Origin: Labia minor
Taxonomy: Eukaryota > Arthropoda > Insecta > Dermaptera > Spongiphoridae
Direction of reading: 5' to 3'
DNA: 64,000 nucleotides
Assembly: GCA_963082975.1 (NCBI GenBank)
Contig: OY720344.1
Location: 80,092,053 to 80,156,052, forward strand
The notes under the pieces are model-generated. The model did no database searches. It saw only the letters and a program-made list of their open reading frames with translations, and was not told the DNA's origin. This document shows positions 20,947-32,049 of this stretch, in pieces. The translations under genes and the position numbers were made by a program. Numbering within the stretch: the stretch's first letter is position 1; every line of letters starts with the position of its first letter.

Positions 20947-22353
20947 TCATACTTCTAATTCTAATATGTCGGCATCAGTTATATTACTTGCACAAGGTAA
21001 CAATTTTTTAAAATTCTGAAAATCATCTCGAGACAAATTACATGGCCAGGTCCTATTATCAGAAAGAAAAAGGATTTCTAATTGTCCAATGCTCAATGTA
21101 TGAAGACGCAAGTTATTATTAATACTACTAAAATCAATTTTTATCTTTGTGTAATCAAGAATTAATTGATATAATGTTTTACATTGGAAAATGTAGGGAA
21201 GTGCTTTATTACATATTAATGAACATCCAAGCAAAGATAAAATATTTAATTTTTTTATTTTATGGATATCCTCTAGATCACTATAAATTAATGATACACA
21301 GTCTTCTAGTCGGAGATCTGTTAAATTTTCAAACTGATTAAGCATTTTCAAGACATTTTTCTTGATATCGTAGCAGTTAACTATTTTAAAATTTGTTAAT
21401 GGTAACCTTTTTTTAAGAAACACTTTAACTAGTTGTTCTGTAAATACTTTAATATTCAAAAGCATTAATTTTTTCAATTTACCTAATGGTGCAATTTCAA
21501 AATAACTCCTGAGAATTTCTTCTGGGCCAATGTAACTAATCTGTAGGTGTTCTAAATTTTCTAATTTAGACAAATAAGATGGCCAGGTCTTATTTTCAGG
21601 ATGAAAACCGATTTCTAATTTTCTTAAATTAGAGAAGTTAACTATTGTTTCCATTGATTCAGTTTTTTGTAACCATGATAACGGCAAATTTAATGTTACA
21701 AATTTGTTCATATTCATAAATAATAGATTAGATAAAATATTATCTTTCCATTCATTTGGAAGAGTTAACTTTTTTAAATTTGGAAAAAAAAAATTAATAG
21801 CACATGTAAAAAGATTTCCATTTGGTAAAAACACATCTATAATAATTTCTTCTACCTTATTGAAAATAGGATAAGATGGCAATTTACCTTCTTGGATAAG
21901 ACTTTCTAATTTTTTTAGAAAATCTGCTATTTTACATATTTGATCGTAGGATAAATTTTGGATAATAATTTTTTTTAATCGTGGCATGCGATTATTTTTG
22001 ATAAAATTGATTAAAAATTCATAATTAAACTCAAATACATAAACAGTTTTTATTAAAGAATAGATTCGTTCAGCATAGATGGAACCCGGACTGCCGAATA
22101 ATATTGCAGGAATAGAAGAGACTATCCCAGAATAGATTATCACATCGTAATAATATGGATCTTCACTAAAAACAACCAATTGTTGTATTGTTGAATATTT
22201 CAGAATATTACCTACTAATTCTTGCGGTAATCTCCTCATATGTTGAACTAATTCTAGTTCACAACTATAATTAACAGTTGTTTCATTTACAGGAGTTAGC
22301 TTCAGAACACAATGGTTGGTTTTTTTCAACTTTTTCATCTTTTTGGATGACAT
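20947..22353 (-). CDS. Probable F-box / leucine-rich-repeat protein, intronless
   Basis: A 468-codon ORF without interruption. The start is placed at the ATG at 22353: the frame is open upstream, but the next start-like codon (22401) is GTG, which a eukaryotic gene would not normally use. After a Lys-rich start (MSSKKMKKLKK), residues about 39-60 (RRLPQELVGNILKYSTIQQL) resemble an F-box core, L-P-x-E-[IL]. The rest, from residue about 110 to 460, contains irregular leucine-rich repeats: LKKLTLP, LRKLEIG, LENLEHLQIS, LKKLMLLNI, LTDLRLEDC, LNILSLLGC, LYQLILDY, LHTLSIG. F-box/LRR proteins are usually substrate receptors of SCF ubiquitin ligases; that role is inferred from architecture only. The motif TWP-x2-LS occurs twice (about 272-279 and 448-455). 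Single-exon structure may reflect retroposition or a lineage-specific expansion. Confidence 0.75.
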   Translation of the reverse strand: MSSKKMKKLKKTNHCVLKLTPVNETTVNYSCELELVQHMRRLPQELVGNILKYSTIQQLVVFSEDPYYYDVIIYSGIVSSIPAILFGSPGSIYAERIYSLIKTVYVFEFNYEFLINFIKNNRMPRLKKIIIQNLSYDQICKIADFLKKLESLIQEGKLPSYPIFNKVEEIIIDVFLPNGNLFTCAINFFFPNLKKLTLPNEWKDNILSNLLFMNMNKFVTLNLPLSWLQKTESMETIVNFSNLRKLEIGFHPENKTWPSYLSKLENLEHLQISYIGPEEILRSYFEIAPLGKLKKLMLLNIKVFTEQLVKVFLKKRLPLTNFKIVNCYDIKKNVLKMLNQFENLTDLRLEDCVSLIYSDLEDIHKIKKLNILSLLGCSLICNKALPYIFQCKTLYQLILDYTKIKIDFSSINNNLRLHTLSIGQLEILFLSDNRTWPCNLSRDDFQNFKKLLPCASNITDADILELEV

Positions 22354-22965
22354 GAATAAAAAACAAAAAATAAAATCAAAAACACAAATTGAAAAGTACA
22401 CTCAGTTAGCAAGAATGCTAATGTTGACTAGGTGAGATGCAGAGAGCAAATAAGAGCTGAAGGAAATTGAGGGTGTCGTTTAAGTCGAAAAAAGGTGTGT
22501 CAAAACAGGCAACGAATCAGAAGACCCCTTAAGTAAAAATAAAAAGAGTGGGGTTCTCGAACCTTTTTTCTACCTTCTACCTTCTACCTTTTATTATATT
22601 ACTTCAATATTTTGATTATATTATAAAGTCAGAAATTATAATTATTAAAATAATCAAAATTGTTCATAAAAAATGTCTTTTCATTTTCCCTGATACATTC
22701 ACCGTGTATATAATATATAGAGATTCTTTATTTCATTAGCTTGATGACTATTTATTACTAAATCAATTAAAAAATATTTAATCTTTATTTGAAATTTATT
22801 TAATTATTATTTTATAAGTTATTATGCTTATTCAAATCTTTATTGATAGCATGGAACATCCGATCAGAACTGTAATCTAGTTGGAGAACATTTTTTCAAA
22901 CTTCTTATTTAAACTGATTTTAATATTTTTAATTATTACATATTATTATTAATTAATGTATTATA
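22354..22965. other. Upstream region of the F-box/LRR gene
   Basis: The first 200 bases (22354-22555) are less AT-rich than their surroundings and probably hold the 5' UTR and promoter of the minus-strand gene. No TATA box or initiator could be singled out. A CTACCTT triplet repeat lies near 22570-22590. Beyond that the sequence is featureless. Confidence 0.4.
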
Positions 22966-22969
22966 TTTG

Positions 22970-23690
22970 TCTCCCGCCTCGTTTTTTATGATATTGTATT
23001 AATATTTTTGAATAAAATTACGAAATATAAAAAAAAAAAAATAATCATGAAGTTAGCAACATATAATACATATCTTATCTTATTATGCTAGCTAAAATTG
23101 TATCTATCTATAGCCATTGGTTCTCAAAAACCGCTCTAACGATTTTTTTCAAATTCACACTAGATATAGTATTTATAAAGAAAAATTAAGTTTTATTGAT
23201 CATATCTCTTGAAACATACAGCTTCATTATTAATTTCTTAATTAAAAATTATATATGGGTGACGTCATCAATTTTACTCCCGCCTTTTTTTAAAGGATAT
23301 TGTATTAATATTTTTTTTATATTTAAAATATTTTAAAATAAAATAAATTTCGAAATAAAATTAAAAATATTTATTTTTAATAATAATATATATATATATA
23401 TATATATATTTATTAATCTCTCTCAAAAAAAACAAAAACAAAAACAAAAAAACATATAATTTGGAATTTTACTCCCGCCTTTTTTTAAAGGATATTGTAT
23501 TAATATTTTTTTTTATATGACATTCATATTGAAATTTGACTCCCGCCTTTTTTTAAAAGAAAAATATTTTAAAATTGTTTATTTAATTTCGAAATAAAAT
23601 TAAAAATATATATTTTAATAATATTTTATAATTATAAATTACGATATATATTTATCATTCTTCCAATAAAAAAAAATATTCATGCACTTA
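22970..23690. repeat. Cluster of CTCCCGCCTTTTTTTAAAGG-type direct repeats
   Basis: The phrase CTCCCGCC followed by T-run and GGATATTGTATTAATATTTT occurs at about 22972, 23277, 23471 and (shortened) 23539, together with shared CGAAATAAAATTAAAAATAT sequence. The 23070-23260 part also resembles 9430-9600 (TTATCTTATTAT-CTAGC-AAAATTGTAT). It is a mosaic of imperfect direct repeats without an ORF. Confidence 0.65.
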
Positions 23691-23711
23691 GAAACATACC
23701 TAATAATACAT

Positions 23712-24130
23712 TTTAATCAGATTGATGCAATGATGCAACATTTAATAATTGTAATAAATAATTAAAGAATTGTATATCAGCTCGGTGCCTCAAGTATTAA
23801 TATTACCAGCCAAACCCAATATAATAATGAATTATTTTTTTTTAACTTAATTACCTAGCCGAGGCTCGGGGTCCCGGTGTGATCTTAATATATTGTCAGA
23901 ATTAGATAAATAATGTAGAGAGAAAAATTATTTAAAAATAGATATTTATTTAAATGAAATAAAATTATTTAATTTACAGAATGAAAATGTCTATAATATT
24001 GTCTAAACATTTTTTCGAGCGAAAGCTCGGTATCCCAGGTATTAATATTACCAGCCAAACCCAATAATAATGAATCATTTTTTTTAACTTAAGTACCGAG
24101 CCGAGGCTCGGGGTCCCGGTACTGAACAAT
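23712..24130. repeat. Family K and an 88-bp direct repeat ending GAGGCTCGGGGTCCCGGT
   Basis: About 23797-23880 and 24041-24122 are near-identical (ATTACCAGCCAAACCCAAT ... CCGAGGCTCGGGGTCCCGGT). The GC-rich end can pair, GAGCC with GGCTC. The segment before (23712-23800) matches 11639-11745. The pattern suggests two copies of a short element side by side. Confidence 0.7.
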
Positions 24131-24254
24131 TATAAAGGAAGGAATTTCAATTAAATTGTTGAATAAATTTGATCTAATAATATTAAATAAATTATATTAT
24201 ATTAATCAAAATGTTTTGTTGGTTAAATTATAAAAAATCTAATTTGAAAAAAAA

Positions 24255-24852
24255 ATTATAAAATAACGTTTTTCTCATGGGCTAAAAAGAATAAAATAAT
24301 TTTTCTAAAGCCTGATAAAGTTTATGGATGAATTTCTTCATATACAACGAATGACGATGGGCGCATTTACTTTTATTTATTTATATGATGCATTAAGTCA
24401 AATTTTGGTGATAATAAAACTTTTATTAAACACATAAACTGACAAATTTTTTTATTATGCAATAAAATTGATAGATTAAAATTTAAGAAATTAATCTTTT
24501 ATTATTTTTCAATAAAATATACCTATATCAAAGTAGGTATGTAACAAATTTCAAAAGATTTTCTTAAATTTTCATATTATCAATCAAATTCAAACAGTTG
24601 ATGATATTAGAATAAATAGTGTTACTTGCTAATGAAGTGTTTTAGTGTGGTATGTAAGTATTTATATAAATTATAGCTCTATAAAGGAATTTAATTGCAT
24701 AGAAATAAAAAGAAGAGAAAGAAAGCAAATGAAAACTAAATGCGCCAAACGTTTTTCGTTGTATTTCAAGAAATTCAGTCATAAACTTTGTTAGGCTTAT
24801 AGCAAAATTATTTTATTATTTTTAGTCCATGAGAAAAACGTTATTTTATAAT
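24255..24852 (+). mobile_element. Family F MITE with ~100-bp terminal inverted repeats (copy F1)
   Basis: The left arm begins ATTATAAAATAACGTTTTTC and runs for about 100 bp; its inverse forms the right arm ending at 24852. The interior is AT-rich and non-coding. A second copy lies at 29877-30454 in the opposite orientation. Length and long arms fit a MITE, but no superfamily could be assigned and the target duplication is obscured by flanking A/T runs. Confidence 0.8.
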
Positions 24853-26068
24853 TTTTTTTTTTATATTTATATTATCAATGATGCTAAGTATTTTCTGGAT
24901 TTGACCTTTCAAGCTACTAAAATGTTGAGAGGTCTTTTGAAGGGAATCTATTTTTCTCTCTTTCTCCCTCTCACTCACTCATATATACACACTAGCAATC
25001 TCTTATTCCATTTTTCATCGAAAAGCCATCGTCCATCCAAGCCAATTTATTTAACGATCAATTTCCTTTCATGAATAGTGTTGGAAAATAGTATCTGTAG
25101 CACAATGGTGGATGGTTTAGATTATTTAGTGGCAAGTAGATGCCCGAAAATAAAACTATGATAACAGATAAGAAGATCACGTCAAAAGAAATATGTTTGT
25201 TAGGGGTTAATTGATAGACATTCGAGTATATTATCTTCAACCAAATCAATTGGGTAAATATTTTTCTCGTCTATGTTTATTTTAGCTTTTAAAAAACTTT
25301 TTTTTTTTTGGTTTGTATTGTTTAATTCAAATATCAATATTTTTTCATATTTCGTTTTGTCTGATCTTTTAAATAATCAAATCAAATATGGAAAACAAAA
25401 ATAATAATAACAATAAGTAAATAAATGTTAACGCTATATAATACAACCATTCTGCATTAACGATTTTTTTAGAATCCATTTTTTAACGTATTTACTTTCA
25501 TTTTAAATTTTAAAAAAAATATCTTCAATTTTGAATTAAGGTTTTTTTACAGAAAATATTGAAATTTTGAATTAATGTTTTTTTACAGAAAATATTGAAA
25601 TTTTTTTTAAAATTTAATTTACAATTGACTAGATATATCAATATTACTAATGACAAAAGAGTGTAAAGTAATGTGATAATAATAAAAATAAACTTTAATA
25701 AAATCATAAGAAGATTTAAATTTCAAGGTTACCGAAGTGACTGTCCGGAGTATGATTATCAATTGATTAATTGATAAAAAAAATTTGTTGTTAATTCGAT
25801 TATTAGTCATATTAATTTATTTATTTATTTATGCATTTAAAATTGAAGAATGAATGAAGAAGAATTGTGGACAATCTAAATAATATAAATTGTATATTAA
25901 TAAATAAACAAAACAAACTAAAATTTTCAATTGCATTGCTTCGAAAAATATAAATATATATATTAGAAAATGGATATAAGAAAAACATCAAAGCATATTT
26001 TTCTACTTTGATCTCGTATGGTTTTACTATAAAGGTCATCATAATACCAGTATTTTTCACCATTTTTG
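24853..26068. other. AT-rich DNA, no gene recognised
   Basis: It includes a short direct duplication of TTTTTTTACAGAAAATATTGAAATTTT (about 25541-25600). Otherwise there is nothing beyond low-complexity sequence. Confidence 0.5.
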
Positions 26069-26673
26069 ACTATCTCGCCAGAGATAGTATTGCGATCACG
26101 AAAATTTTCGATGTTGAGATTTTGATGTTTTTATACGTTTTGTAGGTTCCTGAATCATTTTCACTAAGGTTGAGAAAAATGTCTGTCTGTCACTGTGTGT
26201 GTGTGTGTGTATGTAGACAAGATTACGCAAAAACGGTTTGAGTTAGAATCATGAAATTTGGTACATGGGCATTATTCAAAATGCCTAGTTTTCTATCAAC
26301 TTTTGAGAAATGTAGCTCAACCGGAAGAGGGCCATTACCTACAACGTTTTGATTTTTTTTTCTTCTAAAGTGACCGTAAAAATAAAGATATATGTTTGAT
26401 AATTTTTCACATGATTAATAATTGTATTAAACTGCTATATCTAGAATTTCAACTTGATTTATTTGCTGAAAGTACCAGAATTAATTTTTTAACACTGCAA
26501 ATCTCACTCGCCAACAGGTGACGTAGTGCCATCAACAGAGTCAAACATGCGCTGGTTTAATAAATATTATTTATTAATTTTAATTTATAATGAATTAAAT
26601 TTAATTTAAATATAATAAATTATGTTATTTAATCCAATTCAAATTGCGAGATAGTCGAGTAGAGACACTCCAG
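26069..26673 (+). mobile_element. Family B element, full-length (copy B2)
   Basis: Starts with the hairpin ACTATCTCGCCAGAGATAGT and ends with GCGAGATAGTCGAGTAGAGA and CACTCCAG; CTATCTCGC and GCGAGATAG are inverted repeats between the two ends. A (GT)n microsatellite lies at about 26190-26210. No ORF. It is joined by a linker of about 115 bp to family A copy A4. Confidence 0.9.
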
Positions 26674-26787
26674 CTAATTTTATTTTATAACCATTTAAAA
26701 CATATAATTATGGGATTAAAAAAAATTGAAAAAATAACATTTATATTAGCATATATTAAATCATCATTTTATAATTTAGATAAATTT

Positions 26788-27199
26788 AAAATAAATTGGC
26801 CTGTGGCCAGGCACAGAACCCACCGACGGTTTGAAATAAATAAATTTCCAGCTAGAAAAACCATTTCAAATAATGTTAATATACCTATTAATGCAATAAA
26901 AAACTGATCGTCGATCAGTAATACTACCATTTCCGGTTTCCGGATATACACTAAAAGTTGATCAATTCATTATACTGATGAATTAAGTAAATATACTAAA
27001 TTTTGTCAATATCCGTTGAGCCGTTCAAGCTGTACACATCTATGCGGACGAACGGACAGACGGACGGATGGACAGACATCATGCTAAAAATACTTTTTTC
27101 TGTTAAAAAATACATGATTCGTGGAGATATGTAAAAATCTCCACATGTGAAATTTGGTGTGAAAATAATACCTCCCTAACTATCGTCGGTCGGTAAAAA
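26788..27199 (+). mobile_element. Family A element with internal deletion (copy A4)
   Basis: It has both family A ends and the GGAC microsatellite near 27048-27075, but the segment carrying the TGACGTCA sites and the first internal duplicate is gone: AATAAAAAAC jumps directly to TGATCGTCGATCAG. The ACCCACCGACGG variant terminus matches copy A5. Confidence 0.88.
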
Positions 27200-27543
27200 T
27201 CTAAAAAAATCTGAGATTAAAAATGAAATAATATAATATTAAGTATATATAAAAATTTTAAAACATAAGATATAGAAATAAAGGTAGACTAAACCTTTTT
27301 CTATTAGGTATATTGCATATACTACAGAATACAACACTTGAGATTTACTTATTTTATAGTAGTTTTATTATGTATATTTATGTATAAATAAAATGCTTTC
27401 TTATATTTTCTCGAATATTATCTACATGTTTATGAGCAATAAGTAATTTTAATTTGAACTTTATACAAAAAGTTGTACCGAATATCTATGTAATACAAAA
27501 TGTATCATTAAATACAAGTTTTTTAAATAAAAATTAAAATCTA

Positions 27544-27653
27544 TAGCGACGGAAAAAAGTAAACGCCATGGTGGCGCTGTTGTCGGGCAATTAGCCGGTT
27601 GAGAAGACTCATTATTATTTCTCGATTCTGGCGTTTTCTTTTTCCCGTCACTG
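27544..27653. mobile_element. Very short Tc1/mariner-type MITE (about 110 bp)
   Basis: The ends, TAGCGACGG-AAAAAGTAAACGCCA and the complement of CAGTGACGGGAAAAAGAAAACGCCA, form a roughly 25-bp imperfect inverted repeat flanked by TA (27542-27543, 27654-27655). The centre is about 60 bp and non-coding. Confidence 0.75.
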
Positions 27654-27655
27654 TA

Positions 27656-28682
27656 CATAATTCTGTCCTGAATTTGTATAATTTATTGTATCATTTAAAA
27701 GTAGCATTATTCTAGTTTTTCACTAAAACATTTATCTAGAGAAATTGATATTTTAATAAATATGACTATTTCTAATATTTTCTATATAAAATATTGTTAA
27801 TTAATAAAAAAGTAGAAAAAAATGACAGAATATCTAAATATGTAAAATTATTTGTACAAAATTTTAATTTAATGTTTTAACTGCGTATGCGCTGTCAGGC
27901 AATATTATGTAAAGAAAATATAAAAAAGTGTGTTTATTTTCTATCAATTTCTGTAATTAAATATTCATAGTGTAAAACTAGTATAGTTTTTTCAGTGATA
28001 AAACATCGATATATAAACTAAAATATTATTTAAGAGTTAAATTTCTTTTTTATAATTTGAATTCTTTATTTGTGTGAGAACTTATATCGTATTCTTTAAT
28101 TATTATTTTCATTTAATTTATCTAACATGTATTATTATTATTTTTAATTTAATTAAATTTCAGAGTTATACAGTTGAACATGAAAATTGAAATGGATGAG
28201 GAATATTTAATTTAAAATAAACCATTTACGTATTATGTATCTTTGTCAAATTTTTGATTGAAATTATAACATTAATCTGATTTTTAGACACCCATCATAT
28301 TTTTGATTATCTATATTTAATGAAGTCAGTCTAATATTGAATATATCCATTGTATTGATCACCAATAATTTATAATAAAAATGAAGATTTTTTTTTTTAT
28401 TTTATTTATCTAATTAAATAATTTATTTTTTTAACATGACTTTTACATCCAGGTTAGTATTTAAAAACATAAATATAAAAATATATCATTCTACAATTAA
28501 TTCGCATTAATCAAGGTCAGAAATTAATTATTTTTATTTTTAGTCAAAAATATACTAATAAATCAACCTGTTAAGCTTATTAACTATGAAGTTATTTTAT
28601 TTTTAGGGTTTTTATGAAAAAATTAATCAGTTCTTTGTCAATTTCCAAAAAAATACTTTTAATGTCAAAAATAGTCAAAAAT
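27656..28682. other. AT-rich DNA, no feature recognised
   Basis: Low-complexity sequence without ORFs, repeats of note or candidate exons. Confidence 0.55.
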
Positions 28683-29314
28683 AAATAAGTTGACCTGTGG
28701 CCAGGTCCGAACCGACCGACTGTTTGAAATAAATTAATTTCCAGCTACAGAAACAATTTCAAATAATTTTAATATATCTATTAATGTAATAAAAAACAGA
28801 TATGGATATAACATAAATATTTTTAATTTTATTTTATTTATAATATATATGTAAGACCAGACTGTGACGTCATGAATGGCTGGATGACGTCATATAATTT
28901 TAAATCAAGAAAAAACTAATAAATATGATTTTTCTCGAGGATAAAACCAATACAAAGTGCATGATTCGTGGTGATATATAAAAAAATCTCCTTTGGTGTG
29001 AAAATAACCCTTTCCTTCTTATCGTCGATCGCTAATACTACCACTTCCGGTTTCTGGAATTGCACCAAAAGTTGATCAATTCATCCCACTGATGCATTAA
29101 GTAAATATACCAAATTTCATCAAAATCGGTTGAGCCGTCCAGGCTGTACACATCTATACGGACGGACAGACGGACAGACGGACGGACAGACATCATGCTA
29201 AAAATACTTTTTTCTGTTTAGAAAATGCATGATTCGTGGAGATATGTAAAAATCTCCACATGTGAAATTTGGTGTGAAAACAATACCTCCCTTATTATCA
29301 TCGGTCGGTAAAAA
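28683..29314 (+). mobile_element. Family A element (copy A2)
   Basis: Full-length: AAATAAGTTGACC start, two TGACGTCA palindromes near 28868 and 28884, GGAC/AGAC microsatellite near 29158-29190, and GTCGGTAAAAA end (with ATCATCGGTCGGT). The 25 bp beyond the end (TCTTTATTATAAAATAACAAT) are also found beyond the end of copy A1. Confidence 0.9.
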
Positions 29315-29876
29315 TCTTTATTATAAAATAACAATATTGTTTTTTTATTGGCTTTTATAATATTTATTCTTTTATAATTAAATTTTTGTTAAACTTAATG
29401 AGGTTTCAAACTTCTCCTCAAGTTCTGTAATTCAGCACTAAACAACATTTAAAAGATATAACAAAACTACGTATTTTTATTTTAAAATTATTATATTTGA
29501 ATTTATAATATTTAGTATTATTTTAATTATTATATCAAAAGTACAATTATTTTATTAAATATTAAAATTAACTAATAAAAAAAAATAAATAGTCAAGTTT
29601 ATCCTTTAAAAATAAAATCCACCAAGTATAAAGAGTAGAATTTTAAATTATATCGTTGTCAAAGCCTTCCTACAAGATGAAGAAATCAATACTATGTTTT
29701 TACGACCAAAAAATAGAGTCAAAATATAGTTATGATATATTGCTACATTTGAAGATAAGAATAAGAATTATTTATATGTACATCAAAATGTGAAATAAGT
29801 TTCTAAAGAAATATTTTTTATATGATAATAACAAAATAATTTAACTGATTAATAAAAATATAAATATAAAAAAAAA

Positions 29877-30454
29877 ATTTATAAAATAACCTTTCTCCAA
29901 TGATCTAAAAAGAATAAAATAATTTTTCTATAAGCCTGACAAAGTTTATGGATGAATTGCTTCATATTCAACTAAAAACGTTGAGAGCTTTTAGTTTTCA
30001 TTTGATTTCTATGCAATTAACTTCCTTTATAGAGCTATAATTCTATATATACATAAATACCACACAAAAACACTTCTTTAACAAGTAACACTATTTCTTC
30101 TAATAAAATCAACCATTTTGGATTTGATTGATAATATGTAAATTTAATAAAAATTATTTTAAATTTTGATGCATACTTTGATATAAGTATATTACAGTGA
30201 AAAATAATAAAAGATTAATTTCTTAGCTCATAACCTATCAAATTTTATTGCATAATAAAAAAATTTGTCAGTTTATGTGTTTAATAAAATTTTTATTATT
30301 AAAAAAATTTGACTTGATTTTTCATATGAATAAATAAAACTAAATTCGCCCAACGTTTTTCGTTGAATATGAAGCAATTCATCCATAAACTTTGTCAGGC
30401 TTATAGATAAATTATTTTATTCTTTTTAGTCCATTGGAAAAACGTAATTTAATA
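29877..30454 (-). mobile_element. Family F MITE (copy F2)
   Basis: Opposite orientation to F1, with both arms (TTATAAAATAACCTTTCTCC ... GGAAAAACGTAATTTAATAA) and the same interior landmarks: the TTCCTTTATAGAGCTATAAT block and the AAATTTGTCAGTTTATGTG block. A family A copy begins immediately at its right end. Confidence 0.8.
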
Positions 30455-31098
30455 AAATAAGTTGACCTGTGGCCAGGTCCGAACCGACCGACGGTTTGAA
30501 GTAAATTAATTTCCAGTTATAGAAACAATTTCAAATAATTTTAATATATCTATTAATGTAATAAAAAACAGATATGGATACATAAATAATAAATATAAAC
30601 ATTTTTAATTTTATTTTATTTATAATATATATGCAAGACCAGACTGTGACGTCATGAATGGCTGGATGACGTCATATAATTTTAAATCAAGAAAAAACTA
30701 ATAAATATGATTTTTCTCGAGGATAAAACCAATACAAAGTGCATGATTCGTGGTGATATATAAAAAAATCTCCTCATGTGAAATTTGGTGTGAAAATAAC
30801 CCTTCCCTTCCTATCGTCGATCGCTAATACTACCACTTCCGGTTTCCGGATTTGCACCAAAAGTTGATCAATTCATCCCACTGATGCATTAAGTAAATAT
30901 ACCAAATTTCATCAAAATCGGTTGAGCCGTTCAGGCTGTACACATCTATACGGACGGACGGACGGACGGACAGACATCATGCTAAAAATACTTTTTTCTG
31001 TTAAGAAAATGCATGATTCGTGGAGATATGTAAAAATCTCCACATGTGAAATTTGGTGTGAAAACAATACCTCCCTTACTATCGTCGGTCGGTAAAAA
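30455..31098 (+). mobile_element. Family A element (copy A3)
   Basis: Full-length copy starting AAATAAGTTGACC directly against the end of MITE F2 and ending GTCGGTCGGTAAAAA. It carries the TGACGTCA pair near 30648-30675 and a shorter GGAC run at about 30952-30972. A fragment of family E lies just beyond. Confidence 0.9.
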
Positions 31099-31109
31099 TT
31101 TTATATTTG

Positions 31110-31258
31110 TATTATTTTTTTAGAACCAAATTGAAAAAATTTTGAAAAAAAGCACGAAATGTCCTAAATTTAAAAAAAAAACAGGTCAATCGGCTGTCCT
31201 GAAGACATTTTTCGGGACGCCGGGACAGAGCACCTAAAAACGGGACAACATGGGGCTA
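31110..31258 (+). mobile_element. Family E fragment
   Basis: It shares the E1/E2 interior (ATTGAAAAAATTTTGAAAAA, GAAATGTCCTAAAT, GACATTTTTCGGGAC, GGGACAGAGCACC). Neither terminal inverted repeat is present, so this is a relic. Confidence 0.75.
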
Positions 31259-31289
31259 CTTGGATAATATGTTTTAGAACATAACAAAA

Positions 31290-31738
31290 TATTTGTGTTA
31301 AATTCATTGTTATATATTTTTTCTAAATAAGCTTTAAAATTTCATAAAATTCCTATTCTAACTTTGGTTACAACCTAATAATATAAACCTTTGAATATCT
31401 TTTTTTTTGAACTGTAATATCACATCCTTATTATCTTTTAACAATGGTTAGAAGTAAAAAATCCTTTTTGTTGTATTATTATTGTCTCTCTTTTTCAAGT
31501 AAACAAAATAGAAATTTTACTTTAAAAGAAATAACAAAAATAAATAGATTTTTTAAAAAGACTCATAAATTAGAAAATTAATTAAATTAAATTAAAAATA
31601 ATTTGTGTTATGTTTAATAAAATATCTTTTTTCTTAAAGTGGACTATATACCTACAAGCATATTATCTATTTTCAAAGCTTTGAAAATGTCCTTTTTTCA
31701 TTTTTCTTCAAATAAACAAAATTCAATTGTTAATGAAT
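31290..31738 (-). repeat. Dispersed repeat family M, copy 2
   Basis: Inverse copy of 19010-19400: TTCTAACTTTGGTTACAACC, AACAATGGTTAGAAG, TCAAAGCTTTGAAAATGTCC and AATTCAATTGTTAATGAA correspond in order to that segment. It abuts the 3' end of a family B element at 31742. Confidence 0.7.
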
Positions 31739-32049
31739 TAACTGGAGTGTCTCCACTCGACTATCTCGCAATTTGAATTGGATTAAATAACATAATTTAT
31801 TATATTTAAATTAAATTTAATTAATTATAAATTACTAGCTGCTCAGAGCTCCTTCGTCGCTCTTCACATCTAGACGGGGGCTCCGCCCCCTGTACCCCCG
31901 AGTGGTACATAGTATTTGGTTGAAAGTAGTAAAAGGTTTTCATCCATTTTGTTTCAATCAATGTATAACATAAAACATTCATTTCTTATTGTGTGATTAT
32001 TTAAAATATATTTTAATTTAATCAGTAAATTAATTATATATATTTTTAT

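Noticed and set aside
22354-22401. Extension of the F-box/LRR protein by 16 residues to position 22401
   Set aside because: The codon there is GTG, and the added residues are a hydrophobic run from AT-rich DNA; the ATG at 22353 is the better start.
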